DNA of 21,234 bases from NCBI GenBank assembly GCA_965373045.1, contig CBDVEQ010000016.1, forward strand, positions 1 to 21,234, given 5' to 3'. Position 1 is the stretch's first letter, and every line of letters begins with the position of its first letter. This stretch comes from DAOVDI01 sp965373045 (lineage in GTDB: Bacteria > Acidobacteriota > Aminicenantia > Aminicenantales > Aminicenantaceae). Both the position numbers and the translations under genes were made by a program. Below the pieces are notes generated by a model that saw only the letters and a program-made list of their open reading frames with translations, was not told the DNA's origin and searched no databases. Positions 15,391 through 21,234 of this stretch are shown here, piece by piece.

Positions 15391-17061
15391 ATGAGTTTAG
15401 GTCTTTTAGCTTTTCTTGCACTTTTTCCTATATTGGTTGTATTTATTCTTATTGTGCTGTTCCGCTGGCCGGCAACCAAAGCCATGCCGCTGGCCTATCT
15501 TGCTACCTGTGTCCTGGCTCTTTTGGTATGGAAAGTTCCGCTGGCCCAGATTTTTGCTGCCTCTGTGGACGGATTGATAACAGCCGGATCGATTTTGTAT
15601 ATTATTATCGGGGCTATTTTTCTGTTGAAGCTACTGCAGGAGAGCGGGGCCATATCAACCATAAGGCGCAGCATGTATCTCATCTCTCCCGACCGCCGTG
15701 TCCAGGCTATTATCATCGCCTTTCTTTTCGGATCATTTATTGAAGGTTCTGCGGGATTTGGAACGCCGGCTGCGGTTGCCGCGCCCCTTCTCGTAGCGAT
15801 CGGATTTCCCGCAATGGGGGCCGTGATGGTGTCACTGATTATCCAGAGCACACCTGTCTCATTTGGCGCCATCGGCACACCCATCCTGATAGGCGTCAAC
15901 ACCGGATTGAGCGGACAGCCAGAAGTCATTAACTACCTTCAAACCCAACATCTCACTTTTTTACCGTTCTTGAAAGGCATCGGCGGATATGTGGCGCTCA
16001 TTCATGGAATTGTAGGGACTTTGATTCCTCTTGTTCTTGTTATGATGATGACCCGATTTTTTGGTCCAAAAAAAAGCTGGAAAGATGGACTTTCCATTCT
16101 GCCTTTTGCTCTGTTTTCCGGCCTCTGTTTTACCGTCCCCTACACTCTCACTGGGATATTTTTGGGACCGGAATTCCCCTCTTTGATCGGCTCTCTTGTC
16201 GGGCTTATCATAGTGATCCCTCTAGCCAAAATGGGATTTTTAATTCCAAAAGACACATGGGATTTCGCCCCAAAAACGACATGGCCCGAAGAATGGAACG
16301 GACAGGCAGTTGAGACAGATACAGGAGACAATCTAAAAATGAGCATTACTCGGGCCTGGCTGCCCTATGTTCTTATCGCCGTATTTCTCCTTATCAGCCG
16401 CCTGTGGAGCCCGCTCACTAAGATTTTAGTCTCTGTCACTCTGAAATGGACCAATATCTTTCAGACCTCTATCAACACAAGTTTTCAGCCCCTATATCTC
16501 CCAGGATTTCTGTTTATCGTCGTCGGAATCTTGACTCTTTTTATCCACAAAATTCCTAAAAGTAAAGTCAATAATGCCGCCAAACAGTCGTTTAAAGTTC
16601 TCATAGGTCCGGCGATCGCTCTTGGGTTTGCGGTTCCTATGGTAAAAGTGTTCATCAACAGCGGAGTGCCCGGAGGATTGGACAAAATGCCGGTCACTCT
16701 GGCCTCCGGAGCCGCCGCACTCCTCGGACAAGGTTGGACCGCTTTCGCCGCCGTTATCGGTGCTATGGGAGCATTTATCGCAGGGAGCAATACTTTCAGC
16801 AATATGATGTTCTCTCTCTTCCAATTCACAACTGCAATAAAGATCGGACTTCTCCCCAGTATTATCGTCGCACTTCAGGCAGTAGGAGGAGCGGCCGGAA
16901 ATATGATCTGTGTCCACAATGTCGTGGCCGCCTCGGCTGTTGTAGGACTTACAGGCAAAGAAGGTTCGATCATCCGCAAAACTCTTATTCCCATGACCTA
17001 TTATCTCATCGCAGCCGCCCTCATCGGCTTCCTGCTTATTCTAATCGGAGTCAGGCTTTAA
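15391..17061 (+). CDS. L-lactate permease family (LldP/GlcA) transporter
   Basis: This 556-residue inner-membrane protein has about 13 hydrophobic segments and belongs to the lactate permease family (LctP/LldP/GlcA), which symports L-lactate, D-lactate or glycolate with protons. Diagnostic segments are LFGSFIEGSAGFGTPAAVAA (about 114-133), QSTPVSFGAIGTPILIGVNT (about 151-170), AAVIGAMGAFIAGSNTFSNM and VGGAAGNMICVHNVVAASAV in the C-terminal third. Length and motif order match full-length members. It is preceded by its own promoter and AAAGGA at 7 bases, and no lactate dehydrogenase or regulator is adjacent. A role in arabinose use is not evident; it could export or import a fermentation product. 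Because glycolate is another family substrate, a link to the glyoxylate genes downstream is possible but speculative. Confidence 0.93.
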   Translation: MSLGLLAFLALFPILVVFILIVLFRWPATKAMPLAYLATCVLALLVWKVPLAQIFAASVDGLITAGSILYIIIGAIFLLKLLQESGAISTIRRSMYLISPDRRVQAIIIAFLFGSFIEGSAGFGTPAAVAAPLLVAIGFPAMGAVMVSLIIQSTPVSFGAIGTPILIGVNTGLSGQPEVINYLQTQHLTFLPFLKGIGGYVALIHGIVGTLIPLVLVMMMTRFFGPKKSWKDGLSILPFALFSGLCFTVPYTLTGIFLGPEFPSLIGSLVGLIIVIPLAKMGFLIPKDTWDFAPKTTWPEEWNGQAVETDTGDNLKMSITRAWLPYVLIAVFLLISRLWSPLTKILVSVTLKWTNIFQTSINTSFQPLYLPGFLFIVVGILTLFIHKIPKSKVNNAAKQSFKVLIGPAIALGFAVPMVKVFINSGVPGGLDKMPVTLASGAAALLGQGWTAFAAVIGAMGAFIAGSNTFSNMMFSLFQFTTAIKIGLLPSIIVALQAVGGAAGNMICVHNVVAASAVVGLTGKEGSIIRKTLIPMTYYLIAAALIGFLLILIGVRL

Positions 17062-17220
17062 GGGAGAAATCAATAGCAGATGGATTAAAAAGAGAACGGC
17101 AAATTCACTACAAGAGGATTATGAAAAGATAAATAAGTATCAGGTCCAGGTTTATATACAAGAACAACATCATACCGTCGATTACATCAGGACCCATTAT
17201 CACAATTAAGGATATAACGC
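17062..17220. other. Intergenic region without recognisable gene
   Basis: Between the permease stop and the toxin promoter a short frame (about 45 codons ending at TAA near 17210) is open, but it has no good start, no ribosome-binding site and no motif I recognise. No clear terminator hairpin follows the permease gene. Confidence 0.5.
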
Positions 17221-17249
17221 TTGACATCTAACGTTATACGTTATATATT
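17212..17249 (+). promoter_or_regulatory. higBA promoter with overlapping operator repeats
   Basis: A strong promoter, TTGACA (17221-17226), 17-base spacer, TATATT (17244-17249), lies directly before the toxin gene. Inverted repeats ATATAACG (17212-17219) and CGTTATAT (17239-17246), plus the tandem acgttat at 17231-17237 and 17238-17244, overlap the promoter. This is the usual arrangement for autorepression by an XRE antitoxin alone or with its toxin. Confidence 0.7.
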
Positions 17250-17255
17250 CATCAT

Positions 17256-17537
17256 GTGATAAAGTCCTTCAAATGTAAAGAAACAGAGAAGATTTTTGGG
17301 AGGTTCTATTCGAAAAAATTCCCTATTGATATTCAAAGAACTGCATTGAGAAAACTAAGAATGTTGAACAGAGCGGAAGATTTAAATGATTTACGAGTTC
17401 CTCCTGGAAATCGTTTAGAGGCACTTAAAGGTAAGAGAAAAAAGCAGTACAGCATTTGGATAAATGATCAGTGGAGAATATGCTTTATTTGGCAGGATAA
17501 GGATACGTTTGACGTTGAAATCACAGATTATCACTAG
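17256..17537 (+). CDS. higB: HigB/RelE-type toxin
   Basis: The product has 93 residues and belongs to the HigB branch of the RelE/ParE superfamily, ribosome-dependent mRNA endonucleases that stop translation when unopposed. Typical features are the start IKSFKCKETEKIF, LRVPPGNRLEALKGKRKKQYSIWINDQWRICF and the terminal EITDYH. The start is a GTG at 17256 with no Shine-Dalgarno sequence. The predicted transcription start from the promoter at 17221-17249 falls on or next to this GTG, so the message may be leaderless. An ATG at 17254 is out of frame and is followed at once by a stop. Toxin-first order and the antitoxin 10 bases downstream are standard for higBA. Confidence 0.92.
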   Translation: MIKSFKCKETEKIFGRFYSKKFPIDIQRTALRKLRMLNRAEDLNDLRVPPGNRLEALKGKRKKQYSIWINDQWRICFIWQDKDTFDVEITDYH

Positions 17538-17547
17538 GAAAAATATC

Positions 17548-17853
17548 ATGAGTACAAAAAAAATGTCTCCTCTTCATCCGGGAGAGATCCTTTTCGAGGA
17601 TTTTCTTAAACCGATGGGATTGAGTCAGAACAGATTGGCTTTAGACATCCGTGTGCCTGCTCGAAGAATAAATGAGATCGTTTTGGGTAAGCGCAGAATT
17701 ACCGCTGATACGGCCTTACGTCTGGCCAAGTATTTTAATATGTCTCCGCAGTTCTGGCTGGGTCTGCAAATAGATTATGATTTGGATGTGGCCGAGGATA
17801 AATTGGCTGACCGCTTGGAAAAAGAAGTACAAGTTTATAGTCCCGTAGTATAG
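17548..17853 (+). CDS. higA: HigA-type antitoxin, XRE helix-turn-helix
   Basis: This 101-residue protein begins MSPLHPGEILFEDFLKPMGL after five residues, the standard opening of HigA antitoxins. It continues through an XRE helix-turn-helix (about 25-75) with SQNRLALDIRVPARRINEIV and ITADTALRLAKYFNMSPQFW. It neutralises HigB and is expected to bind the operator upstream of higB. The ATG at 17548 is chosen over an upstream in-frame start at 17464, which lies inside higB, because AGGAA overlapping the higB stop codon is correctly spaced and the N-terminus then matches the family. Confidence 0.94.
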   Translation: MSTKKMSPLHPGEILFEDFLKPMGLSQNRLALDIRVPARRINEIVLGKRRITADTALRLAKYFNMSPQFWLGLQIDYDLDVAEDKLADRLEKEVQVYSPVV

Positions 17854-17868
17854 CTTCGAACTGACCCT

Positions 17869-18043
17869 GAAAATTTTTACTACCAGGAGTGCTAGAATTT
17901 TCGTGATACAATAAGGACACATACTGTTATTTTGGGAACAAGAAGATCCAGAATCCTTGAGAAAAGTTGTTAAATCGCGAATGAGCTATTATAATTACGT
18001 GCGCAAACATTCGGCGCTTGAAGCCGTAAAAAGAGAAGAGTAA
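17869..18043 (+). pseudogene. Remnant of an insertion sequence: transposase C-terminus
   Basis: The frame from 17915 to TAA 18041-18043 encodes about 42 residues ending in VKSRMSYYNYVRKHSALEAV, which resembles the C-terminal end of DDE integrase-core transposases (YYNxxRxHSAL) of the IS3/IS481 type. No catalytic DDE residues are present. Just upstream, ctgaccctgaaaattttt (from 17861) resembles the terminal sequence of such elements, and an AAGGA ribosome-binding-site-like stretch follows, as expected if a complete element lost its interior by deletion. No matching right-hand inverted repeat was found. Confidence 0.55.
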
Positions 18044-18102
18044 GCAGAATGTTTGGGACTAAAGAAGAGCACTCTATAATGGTTCTGTGGATTCAGACCA
18101 AA

Positions 18103-18981
18103 ATGAAGACCTTAAAGCGCTATGTGACATTTTTAATCATAATAATTATTGCACAAATTGTCTCAGTTAAAGCCATCGTTCAGGAAAGCAATGAAATGGA
18201 TTTAAATAAAATCTTAATTCGTACAGCTGAATACTGTGAGAATGTTAAAAACATGGCTTTGTATTATGTTTGCAAAGAGAAAATATTGAATAAGAAGTAT
18301 TTATATAGAGTGAAGAAAGTCATTAAAAGAAGCCCTGATACTTCGTGGATGGTCTCGACAAAAAAGTTAGAGTTCAAAGGCTCTAAGACGAAGACATTTA
18401 CTTATGACTATCAATTGATTAAAAAACAGGGGGAGACAACTGAAAAAAGAAGCTTGTTAGAAGTAGATGGCAAGAAAAATAATAAAGAAAATAGCCAGCT
18501 TGAGAAAATGAAATTAAAGTACTTCAGTAAATATTTAGTTTACGGCCCTGTTGGTTTTTTGAGTAAGTACTGGCAAAAGCATTTTGACTATGAAATTATT
18601 GGAAAAGATACAGTTGAAAAAAAGGAAGCGATAATTATTAAGGCCCGTCCTTGTGCGCCTAGACAAGAAAACTATAATATCGCGCGAATTTGGATTGATA
18701 TTCAAAATTATAGTATATTACGGATTAAGTGGGAGACTTTGTCGATTCAAGATTATCAAGAGGAAACGATACGATTTCCTGTTGGAGAATATAGAAAGAC
18801 GGTCATTTGGAATGTTACATTTGGGGTAGAGGAAAAAGGAGTCCGTTTTCCAAGTGAACAACTCATTCAAGAAGTATTTATTAATGAGAATGGTGAAAAG
18901 AAAATATTGGAGGAGATTATTTTCTCTTATGTTGATTATAAATTTTTTACCGTAGAAACAGAAGTGAAGACGAAGCGCTGA
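18103..18981 (+). CDS. Exported hypothetical protein, possibly LolA/RseB-like fold
   Basis: The 292-residue product has a Lys-rich N-terminus and a hydrophobic segment (about 7-23), giving a probable signal peptide. After a short linker, ILIRTAEYCENVKNMALYYVCKEKI (from about residue 39) carries two Cys residues, C48 and C60. The remainder alternates beta strands and charged residues (DYEIIGKDTVEKKEAIIIKA, ARIWIDIQNYSILRIKW), as in exported outer-membrane lipoprotein-sorting (LolA/RseB-like) proteins; that similarity is by pattern only. The frame opens at 18049, and 18079 is another possible start. I prefer 18103 because it gives a clean signal peptide and follows a TATAAT at 18075-18080, but no clear ribosome-binding site supports it. 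Composition is AT-rich like the following genes. Function unknown. Confidence 0.75.
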   Translation: MKTLKRYVTFLIIIIIAQIVSVKAIVQESNEMDLNKILIRTAEYCENVKNMALYYVCKEKILNKKYLYRVKKVIKRSPDTSWMVSTKKLEFKGSKTKTFTYDYQLIKKQGETTEKRSLLEVDGKKNNKENSQLEKMKLKYFSKYLVYGPVGFLSKYWQKHFDYEIIGKDTVEKKEAIIIKARPCAPRQENYNIARIWIDIQNYSILRIKWETLSIQDYQEETIRFPVGEYRKTVIWNVTFGVEEKGVRFPSEQLIQEVFINENGEKKILEEIIFSYVDYKFFTVETEVKTKR

Positions 18982-19188
18982 CACTTGTTAAGAAGCACCA
19001 TCCCAAAAGGCAGAGGAGCTGCCTTTATTATTCCCGCCGGGATTTGGTTACTTATTATTGCGGGACATAATCCTTCCCATCCGCCTGTTATTGCCGAAGA
19101 AAGTCCATTTGTCCCGGCCAGAAGCTGGGCGGAGTTGATCAGCAATTCAGGGCGGAGTTTATTACACTGTAGTCTCATACAGTTCTTA
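18982..19188. other. Intergenic region with one hairpin
   Basis: This stretch separates the exported hypothetical gene from the promoter of the aldolase gene. Short frames on both strands have no recognisable motif or ribosome-binding site. Its only structural feature is the hairpin at 19006-19026. Confidence 0.5.
19006..19026 (+). terminator. Strong hairpin downstream of the exported hypothetical gene
   Basis: A perfect 8-base stem, AAAGGCAG (19006-19013) and CTGCCTTT (19019-19026), encloses a 5-base loop 25 bases after the stop at 18981. Only a short T run belongs to the stem and no long U tract follows, so it may be a weak terminator or a transcript-stabilising hairpin. Confidence 0.45.
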
Positions 19189-19216
19189 TTGACAGGATAT
19201 GTTTCTTCTATATAGT
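19189..19216 (+). promoter_or_regulatory. Sigma-70 promoter of the aldolase/aminotransferase pair
   Basis: TTGACA (19189-19194) is followed after 16 bases by TATAGT (19211-19216). The predicted start near 19223 leaves a leader of about 46 bases before the ATG at 19269, which is preceded by GGAGGG. Confidence 0.65.
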
Positions 19217-19268
19217 ATTGGCAATAGAGGAGATAAAAGGGCTCAAATTTAGAAAAATTGGAGGGCGA

Positions 19269-20156
19269 ATGTTAGAAGGAATTTTCCTGCCTATTCCGAC
19301 ACCTTATGTTAATGAAGAGGTCGCCTATGATAAATTGGCAGAAAACATATCAAAATGGAACGAAACAGAAACTTGCGGTTATGTAGTATTTGGTTCAAAT
19401 GGAGAAAGCGCTTTCCTTACTTTGGATGAAAAGGTACAAGTAATAAAAATTGTTAAGGGCAGCGCTTTACCCGAAAAGAAAATTATAGCCGGCACCGGTT
19501 CAGATTCCATAAAAGTAACTATTTATTTAACAAACAAATCTGCCAAAATTGGTGCTGATGCTGCACTCGTACTAACTCCTTCATTCTACAAAGCAAAGAT
19601 GAACCATAGAGCGTTTATTGATTATTTTTGCACAGTAGCTGATAATTCTGAAATCCCAATCATTATTTATAATGTTCCGAAATTTACCGGTGTTAAAATT
19701 GATCCGAATACCGTAGCGGAATTATCTGAACATAAGAATATAATAGGTATAAAACACAGTTCGGAAAACTTAGGGCAATTTGCAGAAATTATTCATAAAA
19801 CTGCGGATGATTTTTATAATATTGTAGGAACTGCATCAATTTTATATGCCGGATTATGTCTCGGTGGATGCGGAGGCATATTAGCTCTGGCGAATATTGC
19901 GCCGGATAAGTGTGTAAAGATTCAGCGAAGTTTTAATGAAGGAAATTTGAAGGAGGCACTTCATTTACAAATGCAATTACTTGATGCTAACAAAGCGGTA
20001 ACAGCCAAATACGGGATTGCCGGATTAAAAGCCTCACTCGATCTGTTGGGTTATTATGGAGGTATTCCCCGGAGTCCTTTGAGTCCTCTTAACAAAATTG
20101 AATTAGAGGATTTAAAAAATATTCTGGAAAAAGCTAAAATTCTTAAAATCGATTAA
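19269..20156 (+). CDS. DapA-family aldolase, HOGA1-like (4-hydroxy-2-oxoglutarate aldolase)
   Basis: This 295-residue TIM-barrel protein belongs to the class I dihydrodipicolinate synthase/N-acetylneuraminate lyase family. It carries FGSNGESAFLT (41-51), the catalytic Tyr in YNVP (Y134) and the Schiff-base Lys in GIKHSS (K162). Several stretches resemble mammalian mitochondrial HOGA1 more than DapA: IGADAALVLTPSFY, the glycine-rich GGCGGILALANI, and YGIAGLKASLDLLGYYGG followed by IPRSPL near the C-terminus. HOGA1 cleaves 4-hydroxy-2-oxoglutarate to pyruvate and glyoxylate in hydroxyproline degradation. The next gene, 24 bases downstream, is an alanine-glyoxylate aminotransferase homologue, which supports that role. 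The ATG at 19269 with GGAGGG is preferred over a TTG at 19218. Other possible activities are DapA or 2-keto-3-deoxy sugar acid aldolase/dehydratase. Confidence 0.88.
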   Translation: MLEGIFLPIPTPYVNEEVAYDKLAENISKWNETETCGYVVFGSNGESAFLTLDEKVQVIKIVKGSALPEKKIIAGTGSDSIKVTIYLTNKSAKIGADAALVLTPSFYKAKMNHRAFIDYFCTVADNSEIPIIIYNVPKFTGVKIDPNTVAELSEHKNIIGIKHSSENLGQFAEIIHKTADDFYNIVGTASILYAGLCLGGCGGILALANIAPDKCVKIQRSFNEGNLKEALHLQMQLLDANKAVTAKYGIAGLKASLDLLGYYGGIPRSPLSPLNKIELEDLKNILEKAKILKID

Positions 20157-20180
20157 TTCAAATGATGGAGATAATTTAAT

Positions 20181-21234
20181 ATGCAAAATTCATTTAATCC
20201 CCCTGAAAGAGTTTTAATGGGACCTGGTCCTTCAAATATTCATCCCCAAGTTCTTAAAGCTATGTCCCGATCAACGGTAGGCCATCTTGATCCATCATTT
20301 ATTAATTTAATGGATCAAATAAAGGAATTGCTGAAATATACTTTTCAAACCGAAAATGAAGTTACATTTCCAGTCTCCGGTCCTGGTTCTGTTGGTATGG
20401 AGACATGTTTGGTTAATCTTGTTGAACCAGGAAGTAAAGTAGTCGTCTGCATAAACGGTGTATTTGGCGGTAGAATGAAGAGTATAATTGAAAGGTGTGG
20501 TGCGAATCCTGTTGTTGTTGAAGAAGAATGGGGAAAGGCAGTTAATCCTGAAAAACTGGATAATACATTAAAAGCAAATCCGGATGTAAAGTTAGTCGCA
20601 TTCGTTCATGCAGAAACATCCACAGGTGCCTTGTCAGATGCTAAATTATTAACCGAAATTGCTCACAATTATGATTGTCTTATAGTTGTGGATACAGTTA
20701 CGTCTCTGGGTGGAACACCGATAAAAGTAGATGAATGGGGATTAGACGTTGTATATTCGGGATCACAGAAATGTTTATCATGTCCGCCGGGATTATCACC
20801 TGTTACATTTAACGATCGGGCAATCGAAGTAATCAAAAATCGGTCAACTGTGGTCCAGAGCTGGTTTATGGATCTTAATTTGGTATTGGGTTATTGGGGC
20901 GGCGGTTCAAAACGATCTTATCATCATACAGCTCCAATTAATGCACTATATGGATTGCACGAAGCTTTGCTTTTAATTAAAGAAGAGGGAATTGAGAATG
21001 CCTGGAACAGACATGCGGATAATGGTAAAGAATTTTGTGCAAAGTTGAATGAAATTGGTTTGAATCCACTCGTGCCTGAAAATGAAAGACTATCACAGTT
21101 AATTTCTGTGACTGTTCCTGATGGAGTTGATGAAGCGAAAGTCAGGGGATATTTATTGGATAAATATGATTTGGAAATTGGCGCCGGATTAGGATCGCTT
21201 GCGGGAAAAGTCTGGAGAGTTGGGCTTATGGGGT
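20181..21234 (+). CDS. Alanine-glyoxylate aminotransferase-like class V aminotransferase, 3' end outside window
   Basis: The frame is open from ATG 20181 to the right edge (351 codons), so the C-terminus is missing. This PLP enzyme of fold type I, class V, resembles human AGT. It shows LMGPGPSNIHP (12-22), SGPGSVGMETCLVNLVEPG (66-84), HAETSTGA (143-150), VVDTVTSLGGTP (169-180, with D171 expected to bind the pyridine nitrogen) and SGSQKCLSCPPG with the Schiff-base lysine K197. WRVGLMG at the window edge should carry the substrate-carboxylate Arg. It probably transfers an amino group from alanine or serine to glyoxylate, giving glycine. GGAG lies about 10 bases before the ATG. It is the second gene after the HOGA-like aldolase and is probably cotranscribed with it. 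Related activities such as serine-pyruvate or 2-aminoethylphosphonate transamination cannot be excluded. Confidence 0.93.
   Translation, partial: MQNSFNPPERVLMGPGPSNIHPQVLKAMSRSTVGHLDPSFINLMDQIKELLKYTFQTENEVTFPVSGPGSVGMETCLVNLVEPGSKVVVCINGVFGGRMKSIIERCGANPVVVEEEWGKAVNPEKLDNTLKANPDVKLVAFVHAETSTGALSDAKLLTEIAHNYDCLIVVDTVTSLGGTPIKVDEWGLDVVYSGSQKCLSCPPGLSPVTFNDRAIEVIKNRSTVVQSWFMDLNLVLGYWGGGSKRSYHHTAPINALYGLHEALLLIKEEGIENAWNRHADNGKEFCAKLNEIGLNPLVPENERLSQLISVTVPDGVDEAKVRGYLLDKYDLEIGAGLGSLAGKVWRVGLMG

Noticed and set aside
18044..18120. Right-hand inverted repeat of the transposase remnant
   Set aside because: No convincing reverse complement of the left-end sequence was found after the transposase stop.
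18985..19215. Small overlapping frames on both strands between the hypothetical gene and the aldolase
   Set aside because: No motif or ribosome-binding site; part of one covers the aldolase promoter.

Overview
The window reads as one chromosomal segment of a heterotrophic bacterium that uses plant polysaccharide. Most genes carry standard Shine-Dalgarno sequences and sigma-70 type promoters. The style of several exported hypothetical proteins, especially the one at 18103-18981, recalls Aminicenantes/Acidobacteriota genomes. That assignment is an impression and nothing in the window proves it.

Layout. (1) 1-5209, minus strand: an L-arabinose catabolic operon read right to left. It holds an SGLT-type Na+/sugar symporter, ribulokinase AraB, ribulose-5-phosphate 4-epimerase AraD (TAATG overlap with araB), and an isomerase of the L-fucose isomerase-like family that runs off the left edge in the place where AraA would be expected. 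(2) 5278-5427, plus: a short remnant of the 5' end of an alpha-L-arabinofuranosidase gene. (3) 5462-13460, minus: an AT-richer block of three large exported proteins. They are a three-block beta-rich protein, a 1357-residue protein with a duplicated LamG-like/discoidin-like module followed by two VWA domains, and a protein with a transglutaminase-like fold that has lost its Cys and His. This is the best candidate for an undescribed system. (4) 13646-15232, plus: the intact GH51 arabinofuranosidase, whose 5' end is the second copy of the remnant in (2), so the three-gene block lies between direct repeats of GH51 coding DNA. (5) 15391-17061: a LldP/GlcA-type lactate/glycolate permease with its own promoter. 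(6) 17256-18043: a HigBA toxin-antitoxin pair and a transposase remnant. (7) 18103-18981: an exported hypothetical protein. (8) 19269-21234: an aldolase close to mammalian HOGA1 followed by an alanine-glyoxylate aminotransferase-like gene that runs off the right edge.

How it fits together. GH51 would release L-arabinose outside the cytoplasm, the symporter would import it, and isomerase, kinase and epimerase would convert it to D-xylulose 5-phosphate. The HOGA/AGT pair would split 4-hydroxy-2-oxoglutarate into pyruvate and glyoxylate and transaminate the glyoxylate to glycine. The three-gene VWA block has no visible metabolic link to arabinose and looks like a cell-envelope module that landed between the symporter and GH51 genes. 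Base composition is balanced in the ara, GH51 and permease genes and visibly AT-rich in 5462-13460 and from about 17100 to the right end.
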